In this document: piece by piece, positions 38,540 through 48,060 of the stretch
Numbering within the stretch: position 1 is the first letter of the stretch
Layout of the letters: every line of letters starts with the position of its first letter
Assembly: GCF_001021505.1 (NCBI RefSeq)
Contig: NZ_LDPO01000008.1
Span: 124,001-188,000 of the forward strand
Reading direction: 5' to 3'
From: Mycolicibacter heraklionensis
GTDB lineage: Bacteria; Actinomycetota; Actinomycetes; Mycobacteriales; Mycobacteriaceae
Length of the DNA: 64,000 nt
Notes under the pieces: generated by a model
Database searches by the model: none
The model's input: only the letters and a program-made list of their open reading frames with translations
Told to the model about the DNA's origin: nothing
Position numbers and translations under genes: made by a program

Positions 38540-39285
38540 CCGGTCAGGCGGAGATCAGCGCGGAAATCGCGGCAATCCAGGCCGAGTACGAACGCGCCGG
38601 CATCGAGGAAAGTCAACCGAAGCTGGACTATCCGCCGTATCGCAGCAGCGTGCTTCGGCATCCGAAAAGTGCGCTGCACCTGGTAGACCCAGAGGGCGTC
38701 GAGCTCCGGGCGCCCTGTTTCGGCGAGTGCGACATCGCCCTCCCCGACGCGGATCTGACGATCCAGCACGCCGGCCCACCGATCGGTGAGCGCACCGTGG
38801 TGACCGGGCGGGTCCTCGACGGTGACGGCAGGCCGGTCCGCCGGCAACTCGTCGAGATCTGGCAGGCCAATGCCAGCGGGCGCTACATTCACCAGGGGGA
38901 TCAGCATCCCGCGCCTTTGGACCCCAATTTCACCGGAGCGGGGCGTTGCCTCACCGACGACGACGGGGTCTACCGGTTCACCACGATCAAGCCCGGCCCC
39001 TACCCCTGGCGCAACCACCACAACGCCTGGCGTCCCGCCCACATCCACTTCTCCTTGTTCGGCCGTGAATTCACGCAGCGGATGATCACTCAGATGTATT
39101 TCCCCGGCGACCCGCTGTTCGCACTGGACCCGATCTATCAGTCGATCACCGACCAGAAAGCCCGCGATCGGCTCGTCGCGGTCTACGACCACGACATCAC
39201 CAGCCACGAGTGGGCCACCGGCTATCGCTGGGACATCGTGCTCACCGGCCCAGCCGCAACGCCTTTCGAGGACCACGATGACTAA
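38536..39285 (+). CDS. pcaH: Protocatechuate 3,4-dioxygenase beta subunit
   Basis: 249 residues. Intradiol dioxygenase with the Fe(III) ligands in GRYIHQGDQ (Tyr), PGPYPWRNHHNAWRPAHIH (Tyr and two His). It opens protocatechuate between the hydroxyls to 3-carboxy-cis,cis-muconate. GHRT-like signature EIWQANASG is present. I start at the ATG at 38536, overlapping the previous stop; a GTG two codons earlier is in frame. Confidence 0.97.
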   Translation: MTGQAEISAEIAAIQAEYERAGIEESQPKLDYPPYRSSVLRHPKSALHLVDPEGVELRAPCFGECDIALPDADLTIQHAGPPIGERTVVTGRVLDGDGRPVRRQLVEIWQANASGRYIHQGDQHPAPLDPNFTGAGRCLTDDDGVYRFTTIKPGPYPWRNHHNAWRPAHIHFSLFGREFTQRMITQMYFPGDPLFALDPIYQSITDQKARDRLVAVYDHDITSHEWATGYRWDIVLTGPAATPFEDHDD

Positions 39286-39829
39286 GCTGACGGCCACGCC
39301 CGGGCAGACCATCGGCCCGTTCTTCGGCTACGCATTGCCGTTCGACCGCGGCAACGAACTGGTACCTCCCGGCTCACCCGGCGCCATCCGGCTACACGGC
39401 ACCGTCAGCGACGGCGCCGGTGCGCCCGTTCCCGATGCGCTGGTGGAGATCTGGCAGGCCGACGCGGACGGCGCTGCGCCGACCACCTCCGATTCACTTC
39501 GCCGCGACGGCTGCGCCTTCACCGGGTGGGGACGCGCCGCAACAGATGCCCACGGCCGCTACAGCTTCACGACGGTGAAACCAGGAGCACCCCAGCAGTC
39601 GACGCCATTTGTTGCCGTCACGATATTCGCGCGCGGCCTGCTGAACCGGTTGTTCACTCGTGCCTATCTGCCCGGCGATCAACTCCACGCAGACCGACTG
39701 TTGAACTCCGTTCCTGTTGACCGTCGCCATACCCTCATTGCGGTGCCCGAGGAGCATGGCTTTCGGTTCGACGTCAAGCTGCAGGGCGCCGACGAGACGA
39801 TATTCCTGCGCTACCGGGAGCGGCCATGA
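39278..39829 (+). CDS. pcaG: Protocatechuate 3,4-dioxygenase alpha subunit
   Basis: 183 residues, partner of PcaH. TPGQTIGPFFGYALP near the N-terminus and VEIWQADADG are typical; the iron ligands are naturally missing in this subunit. TRAYLPGDQL is also standard. Its start overlaps pcaH by eight bases and its stop overlaps pcaB by four. Confidence 0.96.
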   Translation: MTKLTATPGQTIGPFFGYALPFDRGNELVPPGSPGAIRLHGTVSDGAGAPVPDALVEIWQADADGAAPTTSDSLRRDGCAFTGWGRAATDAHGRYSFTTVKPGAPQQSTPFVAVTIFARGLLNRLFTRAYLPGDQLHADRLLNSVPVDRRHTLIAVPEEHGFRFDVKLQGADETIFLRYRERP

Positions 39830-41028
39830 CCGACTTGTTGTGGCCCGGCGACCACCGGGCCGGACAGATTTTCAGCGATGCTGGGTACCTGGCGGCGATG
39901 GCGCAGGTCGAAAACGCTTGGCTCGGTGTGCTTGTCGACTCCGGCATCGCGCCGGCCTCGGCACGCGCCGACCTGACCGCAGCGATCTCGGCAGCTGACG
40001 TGGAAGCAGTGGCCGTAGCGGCCGAGGCGACCGGCAACCCGGTCCCCGGCGTCCTCGAATTGCTGCGCGAACGCACCGGCGGCGAACCGGCACACTGGCT
40101 GCACCGAGGCCTGACCAGCCAGGACGTCGTCGACACCGCACTGATGCTCTGCCTACGCGACGCACTGTGCCGAGTTCGCAGCGAACTCGGCACGCAGGTG
40201 CGCGCCCTGGCCGCCCTGGCCAAGACTTACCGTGACAGCCCGATGCTTGCCCGCACGTTGACCCAGCCCGCGTTGCCCACCACGGTCGGCATGAAGATTG
40301 CCCACTGGCTCACCGGCCTTTTGGATGGCGCCGACTGTGTCACCGCCCTGCCGCAGCTGTCGGTGCAGGCCGGCGGTGCCGCGGGAACTATGGCCGCTGC
40401 CACCGAGTTAGCCGGCTCACCCATCAACGCCATGAGCCTGTCCGGGCGACTGGCCACAGCTCTTGGCCTGGCCGACAGCCCGCCATGGCACACCACTCGG
40501 TCAGTCATCACCCGCGTGGGCGACGCGCTGGTGACCTGTTGCGACGCCTGGTCCCACATCGCCAACGACGTCGCGGCAAGCAGCAGGCCCGAGATCGGTG
40601 AACTGACCGAGGGCCGCGGCGGTGGTTCGTCGACGATGCCGCACAAGAACAATCCGGTGTTATCCGTACTGATCCGCCGTGCTGGGTTGGTGGCACCGTC
40701 GCTGGCCGCCAGCTTGCACACCGCTTCGGCCGCCAGCGTCGATGAGCGCTCCGACGGCGGCTGGCACGCCGAATGGGCAGCCCTGCGGACCCTGTCCCGC
40801 TCTGCCGTGGCAGCTGCGGCGCAGACCACCGACCTGGTCGCCGGGCTGGTCATCGACACCGATCGCGCCGCGGCGAACCTTGCCGCCGCCGGCGACCTGC
40901 TCGGGGAGCAGCGGGCGATGACTGAGTTGACCGGGCAGACCGCTCGCAGCGACTACACCGGGGCGGCAAGCCATCTCATCGACGCCGTGCTGCAACGCGC
41001 GCACCACCACCTGATGGAGGCAACATGA
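39826..41028 (+). CDS. pcaB: 3-carboxy-cis,cis-muconate cycloisomerase
   Basis: 400 residues, fumarase/aspartase superfamily. Superfamily signature GGSSTMPHKNNPV near residue 268; HRGLTSQDVVDTA near residue 93 carries the general acid region. It lactonises carboxymuconate to 4-carboxymuconolactone. Coupled to pcaG and pcaL. Confidence 0.95.
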   Translation: MTDLLWPGDHRAGQIFSDAGYLAAMAQVENAWLGVLVDSGIAPASARADLTAAISAADVEAVAVAAEATGNPVPGVLELLRERTGGEPAHWLHRGLTSQDVVDTALMLCLRDALCRVRSELGTQVRALAALAKTYRDSPMLARTLTQPALPTTVGMKIAHWLTGLLDGADCVTALPQLSVQAGGAAGTMAAATELAGSPINAMSLSGRLATALGLADSPPWHTTRSVITRVGDALVTCCDAWSHIANDVAASSRPEIGELTEGRGGGSSTMPHKNNPVLSVLIRRAGLVAPSLAASLHTASAASVDERSDGGWHAEWAALRTLSRSAVAAAAQTTDLVAGLVIDTDRAAANLAAAGDLLGEQRAMTELTGQTARSDYTGAASHLIDAVLQRAHHHLMEAT

Positions 41029-42182
41029 GCGTGCCGCGGCTGGTCGGCACCGACTTCGGCGGACCGCAGGACGCGGACTTGCTCCTGCTCGGACCATCCC
41101 TGGGTACCTCGGCAATTGCCCTCTGGGGCTTGGCCGCTGAACAACTCGCCGAACGTCTGCGCGTCGTCGCGTGGGACCTTCCCGGCCACGGTCGCAGCCC
41201 GGCAGCTCCCTTCCGGATGCCGGACCTGGCGGCCGGCGTGCTGGCCTTGGTGGACGAGATCGCGCCGGGCGCGGCATTCCACTACGCCGGCAACTCCATC
41301 GGAGGCTCGGTCGGTTTGCAGCTGCTGCTCGATGCGCCCGAGCGGCTGTCGAGTGCCACGCTGCTGTGCACCGGCGCCACCATCGGCCGGGCCGAGGACT
41401 GGGCCACCCGAGCCGCCACCGTGCGAACCTCGGGCACCGGCGCCGTTGTCGAGGCATCGCTGCAGCGCTGGTTCGCCCCCGGTTTCACCGACCGAGCCCC
41501 CGAGCTGGTCGCCGCGTTGGTGGAAGCGTTGCGCGGCACCGACAACGAATCGTATGCCCAGGCCTGCGAGGCATTGGCCGATTTCGACGTGACCGCCCAA
41601 CTCGGTCGGATCGCCGCACCGGTGTTGGCCGTTGCCGGATCCCATGATGGCGCCACTCCCCCAGAGTTGCTGGGCCAGATCGCTTCCGGTGTCCAACACG
41701 GTCGCCTGGTGGTGCTCGACGCCGTGGGCCACCTGGCACCCGTCGAAGCCCCCGAGGCGACCGCCAACCTCGTTCTCGACCATCTGATGGTGCGGGACCC
41801 GGTCTACACCGCGGGCATGTCGGTGCGACGTAACGTCCTCGGCGACACCCACGTCGACCGCACGGTCGCGCACACCACCGAGTTCACCGCCGACTTCCAG
41901 GAGCTGATCACTCGGTATGCGTGGGGCAGCATCTGGACCCGGGACGGCCTCGACCGACGCAGCCGCTCGATCGTCACCCTGACGGCCTTGGTGGCGCGGG
42001 GCCACCACGAGGAACTTGCCCTGCATCTGCGCGCGGCGCGCCGCAATGGCCTGAGCAACGACGAGATCAAAGAGGTGTTGTTGCAGACCGCCATCTATTG
42101 CGGTGTACCCGATGCCAATACCGCGTTCCGCATTGCCGCGCAGGTGCTCGCCGACTATGACGCCTCAGCGGGCGACGGGTGA
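41025..42182 (+). CDS. pcaL: Fused 3-oxoadipate enol-lactonase / 4-carboxymuconolactone decarboxylase
   Basis: 385 residues. The alpha/beta hydrolase half (about 1-255) has GNSIGGSVGLQ with the nucleophile Ser near residue 88, and GHLAPVEAPE with the His. The C-terminal decarboxylase half (about 265-380) has GDTHVDRTVAHTTEF and TLTALVARGHHEELALHL. This PcaD-PcaC fusion is a known actinobacterial arrangement and does two consecutive steps to give 3-oxoadipate. Confidence 0.96.
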   Translation: MSVPRLVGTDFGGPQDADLLLLGPSLGTSAIALWGLAAEQLAERLRVVAWDLPGHGRSPAAPFRMPDLAAGVLALVDEIAPGAAFHYAGNSIGGSVGLQLLLDAPERLSSATLLCTGATIGRAEDWATRAATVRTSGTGAVVEASLQRWFAPGFTDRAPELVAALVEALRGTDNESYAQACEALADFDVTAQLGRIAAPVLAVAGSHDGATPPELLGQIASGVQHGRLVVLDAVGHLAPVEAPEATANLVLDHLMVRDPVYTAGMSVRRNVLGDTHVDRTVAHTTEFTADFQELITRYAWGSIWTRDGLDRRSRSIVTLTALVARGHHEELALHLRAARRNGLSNDEIKEVLLQTAIYCGVPDANTAFRIAAQVLADYDASAGDG

Positions 42183-42847
42183 GCCGCACGGAAATCTGCG
42201 ACACCGCCGCCGATGCGCTGTCCGGAGTCTCCGACGGGGCGACGATTCTGGTAGGCGGCTTCGGCATGGCCGGGATGCCCACCGCGCTGGTCGACGCACT
42301 GATCGCCCAGGGAGCCGGCGATCTCACCATCGTCAGCAACAATGCGGGCAATGCCGATACCGGACTGGCGGCGCTGTTGGCCGCGGGCCGGGTGCGCAAG
42401 GTGATCTGTTCGTTTCCCCGCCAGTCCGATTCCTATGTGTTCGACGGCCTGTATCGCGCCGGCAAGATCGCTCTGGAGTTGGTACCTCAGGGCAACCTCG
42501 CCGAACGCATCCGCGCCGCCGGTGCGGGTATCGGTGCGTTCTACTGCCCCACCGGCGTTGGCACGCTGCTCACCGAGGGTAAGGAGATTCGGACCATCAA
42601 CGGCCGAGATTACGCGCTGGAGTACCCCATTCACGGGGATGTCGCGCTGATCCGCGCTTATGTCGGCGACCGCGCGGGAAACCTGGTGTATCGCAAGACC
42701 GCCCGCAACTTCGGCCCGGTGATGGCCGCCGCCGCCACGCTGACCGTCGCCGAGGTGTCGCGTGTCGTCGAGACCGGCCAACTCGATCCCGAGGCGATTG
42801 TCACGCCGGGAATCTATGTCGACCGGATCCTGGAGACCAGCTCGTGA
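42179..42847 (+). CDS. pcaI: 3-oxoadipate CoA-transferase subunit A
   Basis: 222 residues with the glycine-rich GGFGMAGMPTAL near residue 24 and SNNAGNADTGLAALL, typical of family I CoA-transferase alpha subunits. With PcaJ it moves CoA from succinyl-CoA to 3-oxoadipate. GTG start overlapping the pcaL stop. KcaI/ScoA homologues are close; the pca context decides the name. Confidence 0.93.
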   Translation: MSRTEICDTAADALSGVSDGATILVGGFGMAGMPTALVDALIAQGAGDLTIVSNNAGNADTGLAALLAAGRVRKVICSFPRQSDSYVFDGLYRAGKIALELVPQGNLAERIRAAGAGIGAFYCPTGVGTLLTEGKEIRTINGRDYALEYPIHGDVALIRAYVGDRAGNLVYRKTARNFGPVMAAAATLTVAEVSRVVETGQLDPEAIVTPGIYVDRILETSS

Positions 42848-43518
42848 CGCCAATCCCGGCGAGTGCGATCGAGCACGTTGAGCGCGGTCCCCTGACCCGC
42901 GACGAACTGGCCGCCGTCATCGCCCGGGACATCCCGGCGGGCTCGTACGTCAATCTCGGTATCGGGCAGCCCACGCTCGTCGCAGATCACCTGTCGCCCG
43001 AAGACGCCGTGGTACTGCACACCGAGAACGGCATGCTGGGCATGGGACCCGCGGCACGGGGCGAGGACATCGATCCCGACCTCACCAACGCCGGCAAGAT
43101 ACCGGTCACCGAGATGCCCGGGGCCTGCTACTTCCACCACGCCGATTCGTTCGCGATGATGCGCGGCGGGCACCTCGACGTGTGCGTGCTGGGAGCATTA
43201 CAGGTCAGTCAGCACGGCGACCTGGCCAACTGGCACACCGGAGAACCGGGCGCGATCCCGGCCGTCGGCGGAGCCATGGACTTGGCGATCGGAGCCAAGA
43301 ACGTCTTCGTGATGATGGACCTGTTCACCAAAGACGGTGCCGCCAAACTGGTTCCGTCGTGCAGTTATCCGCTGACCGGTCTGCGCTGCGTCAGCAGGGT
43401 CTATACCGAGTACGCCATCATCGACATCGACACCGCCGCCGGAACGATCCGGGCCCGCGAAACCTTCGGTACCACCCTCGCTGACCTGGCGGCGAGAGTG
43501 CCCGTCGATTTCAGCTAA
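42844..43518 (+). CDS. pcaJ: 3-oxoadipate CoA-transferase subunit B
   Basis: 224 residues. The catalytic Glu lies in HTENGMLGMGP near residue 58, with GIGQPTLVADHL before it and MDLAIGAKNVFVMMDLFTKD after. It completes the CoA-transferase. The operon ends here: no pcaF thiolase follows, and leuB converges 47 bp away with no obvious hairpin between. Confidence 0.93.
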   Translation: MTPIPASAIEHVERGPLTRDELAAVIARDIPAGSYVNLGIGQPTLVADHLSPEDAVVLHTENGMLGMGPAARGEDIDPDLTNAGKIPVTEMPGACYFHHADSFAMMRGGHLDVCVLGALQVSQHGDLANWHTGEPGAIPAVGGAMDLAIGAKNVFVMMDLFTKDGAAKLVPSCSYPLTGLRCVSRVYTEYAIIDIDTAAGTIRARETFGTTLADLAARVPVDFS

Positions 43519-43565
43519 CCCCAGCAGCCCACCGCAGGTGTTCCGACTGGGCACCCAATAGCCGC

Positions 43566-44582
43566 CTAGAGCAGTCCCAGAATCCGGTCTCCGGTGGCGA
43601 CGGTGGACAGCTTCTGCCCGCCGCGGGTGGCCAAGTGCTGCTCGACGGCCGAGTCGACCTTCTCGGCTGCGGCATCCTCGCCGACGTGGGCCAGCAGCAA
43701 CGCCACCGACATGATCGCCGCGGTCGGGTCGGCGATGCCGCGGCCGGCGATATCGGGAGCGCTGCCATGGACCGGCTCGAACATCGACGGGTTGGTGCGG
43801 GTGGCGTCGATGTTGCCGCTGGCCGCCAATCCGATACCGCCGCACACCGCGGCAGCCAGGTCGGTGACAATGTCGCCGAAAAGGTTGTCGGTGACGATCA
43901 CATCGAAACGGCCGGGGTCCGTGACCAGATAGATGGTCGCGGCGTCGGTGTGACAGTAGGCGATCTCGACATCGGGGTACTCGGGCGCGATCTCCTGCAC
44001 CGTGCGCCACCACAGATCCCCGGCGAAGTTGAGCACATTGGTCTTGTGCAACAAGGTCAGGTGCTTGCGCCGGCGCTGCGCCCGGCCGAACGCATCATGC
44101 ACCACGCGGCGCACCCCAAATGCGGTATTGACGCTGACCTCCGAAGCGATCTCGTGCGGGGTGCCGCGCCGCAGGAAGCCACCGGTGCCGGCGTAAGGCC
44201 CCTCGGTGCCTTCACGCACCACTACCAGGTCGATCTCCGGGTTGCCGGCCAGCGGGCTGCTGACCCCCGGATACAGCCGCGCGGGCCGCAGATTGACGTG
44301 GTGATCCAGCGCGAAACGTGCCTTGAGCAGCAGGCCGCGCTCCAGCACACCCGACGGCACCGACGGGTCACCGATCGCGCCGAGCAGGATCACGTCGTGG
44401 CCGCGGATCTCCTCCAGCACGGAATCCGGCAGCACCTCGCCGGTGGCGTGATAGCGCTTGGCGCCCAGGTCATATTCGGTCTTCTCGGTGCCCGGCAGTA
44501 CGGCGTCGAGCACCTTGATGGCTTCGGCGATGACCTCCGGGCCGATCCCGTCGCCGGGGATGACGGCAAGTTTGAGGCTCAT
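43566..44582 (-). CDS. leuB: 3-isopropylmalate dehydrogenase
   Basis: 338 residues. Third leucine-specific step: oxidative decarboxylation of 3-isopropylmalate with NAD. Substrate and metal residues in [21 protein letters not shown] and [12 protein letters not shown], with [15 protein letters not shown] for the cofactor. Its ATG overlaps the serA stop by four bases, so both amino-acid genes are co-translated, as in M. tuberculosis (Rv2995c-Rv2996c, recalled). Confidence 0.97.
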   Translation of the reverse strand: MSLKLAVIPGDGIGPEVIAEAIKVLDAVLPGTEKTEYDLGAKRYHATGEVLPDSVLEEIRGHDVILLGAIGDPSVPSGVLERGLLLKARFALDHHVNLRPARLYPGVSSPLAGNPEIDLVVVREGTEGPYAGTGGFLRRGTPHEIASEVSVNTAFGVRRVVHDAFGRAQRRRKHLTLLHKTNVLNFAGDLWWRTVQEIAPEYPDVEIAYCHTDAATIYLVTDPGRFDVIVTDNLFGDIVTDLAAAVCGGIGLAASGNIDATRTNPSMFEPVHGSAPDIAGRGIADPTAAIMSVALLLAHVGEDAAAEKVDSAVEQHLATRGGQKLSTVATGDRILGLL

Positions 44583-46165
44583 GTTAGGTCTACCTCTTCA
44601 ATCTTGTTGGCGCCGACGGCAGCAGTGATCGCCGACTGCACGTCGGCGGGCACCTGGCGGTCGACCCGCAGCAGGACCGTCGCGGCGGGGCCTTCGGCGT
44701 CTTCGGACAGCTGCGCGGCGTGGATGTTGATGCCCGCCGACCCCAGCAGAGTGCCGATCTTGCCGAGCGCGCCGGGCTGGTCGGAGTAGTTGATGATCAG
44801 GTTGACGCCCTGGGCCCGCAGGTCGAAGTGCCGGCCGTTGATCTCGACGATCTTCTCCACCTGCTGGGTGCCGGACAGTGTGCCGGCCACGGTGACGGTG
44901 GAACCGTCGGCGGTGACCGCCTTGAGCTCGACGACGCTGCGGTGGTTGGGGCTTTCAGTGGCGGTGCCGATCTCGGCGTCGACGCCCCGTTCGGCCGCCA
45001 GGGCAGGTGCGTTGACGAACGTCACCGGATCTTCGATGACCGCCGAGAACAGTCCGCGTAACGCCGACAACCGCAGCACCCCAACGTCTTCGGAGGCCAG
45101 TTCGCCACGCACCTGCACCGACAGCGACACCGGCAGCCCGTCGGAGAGCGCACCCGCCAGCAGCCCGAGCTTGCGCACCAGGTCCAGCCAGGGCGCGACT
45201 TCCTCACTGACCGCGCCGCCGCCGACGTTGACCGCGTCGGGAACGAATTCGCCGGCCAGCGCCAGCTTCACGCTCTTGGCGACGTCGGTGCCGGCCCGGT
45301 CCTGGGCCTCGGCGGTCGATGCGCCCAGGTGGGGGGTCACCACCACCTGCGGCAGGTCGAACAACGGCGAGTCGGTGCACGGTTCGGTGGCGAACACATC
45401 CAGGCCGGCGGCCCGGACGTGGCCGCTGGTGATCGCCTCCGCCAGTGCCGCCTCGTCGATCAGCCCACCCCGGGCCGCGTTGACGATGATTACCCCGGGC
45501 TTGGTCTTGGCGAGGGCTTCCTTGCCGATCAGACCCGCGGTTTCGGGGGTCTTGGGCAGGTGTACCGAGATGAAGTCGGCGCGGCCGAGCAGCTCGTCGA
45601 GGCTGAGCAACTCGATGCCGAGCTGGGCGGCGCGGGCCGCCGACACATACGGGTCGTAGGCGACGATGTGGGCGCCGAACGCGGCCAGCCGCTGGGCGAC
45701 CAGCTGTCCGATGCGGCCCAGGCCAACCACGCCGACGGTGTGGTCGTAGATCTCGGTGCCGGAGAACGACGAGCGCTTCCACTCCTTGTTGTGCAGCGAG
45801 GTGTCGGCCGCCGGGATCTCCCGGGCTGCGGCGAGCATCAGCGCGATCGCGTGCTCGGCGGCGCTGTGGATGTTCGAGGTCGGGGCGTTGACCACCAGCA
45901 CTCCGCGGGCGGTGGCGGCGTCCACGTCGACGTTGTCCAGGCCGACCCCGGCGCGGGCCACGATCTTGAGCTTGGCGCCGGCCGCAAGGACCTCGGCGTC
46001 GACGGTGGTGGCCGAGCGCACCAGCAGCGCGTCCGCTTCCGGTACCGCGGCCAGCAGCTTCTCCCGGTCCGGGCCGTCCACCCAGCGAACCTCGACCTGG
46101 TCGCCAAGGGCGGCGACGGTGGATTGGGCGAGTTTGTCAGCGATCAAAACCACGGGCAGAGTCAC
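44579..46165 (-). CDS. serA: D-3-phosphoglycerate dehydrogenase
   Basis: 528 residues, the long mycobacterial form (type 1). The NAD loop is [17 protein letters not shown] near residue 150. Catalytic Arg in [10 protein letters not shown], His in TPHLGAST. An intervening ASB domain precedes a C-terminal ACT domain ([18 protein letters not shown]) for serine feedback. First step of serine synthesis. The tandem repeats at 46177-46340 begin 11 bp upstream of the start. Confidence 0.97.
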   Translation of the reverse strand: MTLPVVLIADKLAQSTVAALGDQVEVRWVDGPDREKLLAAVPEADALLVRSATTVDAEVLAAGAKLKIVARAGVGLDNVDVDAATARGVLVVNAPTSNIHSAAEHAIALMLAAAREIPAADTSLHNKEWKRSSFSGTEIYDHTVGVVGLGRIGQLVAQRLAAFGAHIVAYDPYVSAARAAQLGIELLSLDELLGRADFISVHLPKTPETAGLIGKEALAKTKPGVIIVNAARGGLIDEAALAEAITSGHVRAAGLDVFATEPCTDSPLFDLPQVVVTPHLGASTAEAQDRAGTDVAKSVKLALAGEFVPDAVNVGGGAVSEEVAPWLDLVRKLGLLAGALSDGLPVSLSVQVRGELASEDVGVLRLSALRGLFSAVIEDPVTFVNAPALAAERGVDAEIGTATESPNHRSVVELKAVTADGSTVTVAGTLSGTQQVEKIVEINGRHFDLRAQGVNLIINYSDQPGALGKIGTLLGSAGINIHAAQLSEDAEGPAATVLLRVDRQVPADVQSAITAAVGANKIEEVDLT

Positions 46166-46176
46166 CCGGCCAGCCT

Positions 46177-46340
46177 AGTGGCCGGTCGCAAGCCCGGCGG
46201 AGCCGGGCGCAGCGGGCCGGCCACCATCAAACACAGTGCCGGTCGCAAGCCCGGCGGAGCCGGGCGCAGCGGGCCGGCCACCACCAGCACAGTGCCGGTC
46301 GCAAGCCCGGCGGAGCCGGGCGCAGCGGGCCGGCCACCGG
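46177..46340. repeat. Tandem repeat, three units of about 56-58 bp, between serA and the 46443 gene
   Basis: Units begin near 46177, 46235 and 46291. Each runs GGCCGGT-like to GGCCGGCCA-like ends around a core AAGCCCGGCGGAGCCGGGCG. The layout (short terminal inverted repeats, core of about 30 bp, period of about 57) matches the repeats at 11815 and 25429, though the base sequence has diverged. They lie in the divergent promoter region of serA. Confidence 0.9.
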
Positions 46341-46442
46341 CCGTGGTGCCCCGAGTTCGACAACGGCGGCGTCCGGCGGCCGGTGCTGGGGGGTGCGTCC
46401 GGATCTGGTCGCGTAGCGCGGGCGGCTCCCTACTATCGACGG

Positions 46443-47876
46443 ATGGACGTCACCGTCGTCGGTAGTGGACCCAACGGCCTGGCCGCCGCCGTCATCTGTG
46501 CCCGCGCAGGCCTGTCGGTTCAGGTCTTGGAGGCGCAGCCCACGTTCGGCGGCGGCGCACGCACCGCCGCCGATCCGCAGTTCAGTGACGTCGCCCATGA
46601 CATCTGCTCGGCGGTGCATCCGCTCGGGCTGGCGTCGCCGTTCTTCACCGAGTTCGATCTGGCCGCCCGGGGTGTGCGGCTGACGGCGCCCGAGATCTCC
46701 TATGCCAACCCGCTGGATCACCGTCCCGCGGCGATCGCCTACCGGGACCTGGACCGCACCTGCGCAGAGTTGGAGCATGGTTCGTCCTGGCGACGCCTGC
46801 TGGGCCCACTGGTCGCCGACAGCCAGGCCGTCGTGAAGTTTCTGCTGGGCGACAAGCGGTCCGTGCCGTCCGGGATCGCAACGGTCGCGCGCCTGGGGTT
46901 GCGGATGGCCGAGCAGGCCGGCCCGGCCTGGAACGCGACGCTGTCCGGCGACGATGCCCGCGCCCTCTACACCGGGGTGGCCGCGCACACGATCTCGCGG
47001 CTGCCGTCGGTGACCTCCGCCGGCGCGGGCATGATGCTGGCGACGCTCGGCCATACCGTCGGCTGGCCCATCCCCGTCGGCGGCAGCCAGGCGATCACCG
47101 ATGCGCTCATCGCCGACCTGACCGCGCACGGCGGCCAGCTGGTCAGCGAAACCCCGGTGAGAAAGCCGCCCGGCGGCGTGGTGCTGTTCGACACCGCCCC
47201 CACCGAACTGCTGTCGGTCTACGGGGACGCGCTACCGGCACGGTATGCGAAGGCACTGCGCCGTTACCGGTTCGGCTCTGCGGCCGCCAAGGTCGACTTC
47301 GTGCTCTCCGATGAGGTGCCGTGGAGCGATCCGCGGCTGGTGCAGGCGCCCACGCTGCATCTGGGAGGTGACCGCAAACAGATGGTCCACGCCGAAGCCG
47401 AGATCGCCGCCGGCCGGCACGCACCGCAGCCGATGATCTTGGCGGCGCTACCGCATCTGGTCGACCCGTCCCGCGTCGACGCCGCCGGACGGCGTCCGAT
47501 GTGGGCTTATGCCCACGTCCCGGCCGGCTCGACCGTCGACCAGGCCGAGACCGTCACGGCAGGCATCGAGCGTTTCGCCCCCGGCTTCCGCGACATCGTG
47601 GTCGCGGTCCGGTCCGTGCCGGCAGCCCAGCTGGCAAACCACAACGCCAACTACGTCGGCGGCGATATCGCCGCCGGAGGCAACAGCGCATGGCGGGCTC
47701 TCGCCGGTCCAACTCCCCGGGTAAATCCTTGGGCCACAGCGATTCCCGGGGTATACCTGTGCTCGGCAGCCACACCGCCCGGCGCCGGGGTGCACGGAAT
47801 GTCCGGCTACTATGCCGCGCGCACCCTGCTGCGACGCGAGTTCGGAATTGACCGGCTGCCGAGCCTGGCGCCCTGA
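46443..47876 (+). CDS. FAD-dependent phytoene-desaturase-like oxidoreductase
   Basis: 477 residues. The N-terminal FAD-binding dinucleotide fold is VVGSGPNGLAAAVICARAGLSVQVLEA (residues 5-31), with FGGGARTA next. A C-terminal signature is GVYLCSAATPPGAGVHGMSGYYAA. This is the pattern of the actinobacterial phytoene-dehydrogenase-like family; the substrate is unknown and no carotenoid genes are nearby. Corresponds to Rv2997 (recalled). Confidence 0.88.
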   Translation: MDVTVVGSGPNGLAAAVICARAGLSVQVLEAQPTFGGGARTAADPQFSDVAHDICSAVHPLGLASPFFTEFDLAARGVRLTAPEISYANPLDHRPAAIAYRDLDRTCAELEHGSSWRRLLGPLVADSQAVVKFLLGDKRSVPSGIATVARLGLRMAEQAGPAWNATLSGDDARALYTGVAAHTISRLPSVTSAGAGMMLATLGHTVGWPIPVGGSQAITDALIADLTAHGGQLVSETPVRKPPGGVVLFDTAPTELLSVYGDALPARYAKALRRYRFGSAAAKVDFVLSDEVPWSDPRLVQAPTLHLGGDRKQMVHAEAEIAAGRHAPQPMILAALPHLVDPSRVDAAGRRPMWAYAHVPAGSTVDQAETVTAGIERFAPGFRDIVVAVRSVPAAQLANHNANYVGGDIAAGGNSAWRALAGPTPRVNPWATAIPGVYLCSAATPPGAGVHGMSGYYAARTLLRREFGIDRLPSLAP

Positions 47877-47982
47877 CCGGGCCTAGCCATGTAGGACGCC
47901 CGCGAACGCGACAACTTTGCGGGCACCTACAAATCACACAGATATTTGCCAGTTAATTAGAGACAGACTGCCAGGTTTGGTG

Positions 47983-47996
47983 TAGCCTCAGCTAAC
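47983..47996 (+). promoter_or_regulatory. Candidate -10 and CTAAC box of the repeat-protein gene
   Basis: TAGCCT (47983-47988) fits the mycobacterial TANNNT -10, followed by CTAAC at 47992. The two GjpA-like genes downstream have the same -10 plus CTAAC order. The leader then has a CGGGCGT/ACGCCCG hairpin and AAGGAG before the GTG. Confidence 0.4.
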
Positions 47997-48060
47997 TTGT
48001 GTCGGGCGTTACAGGGACGCCCGATAGTGGCACAAGTCACACTTCAGTTAAGGAGAAACC

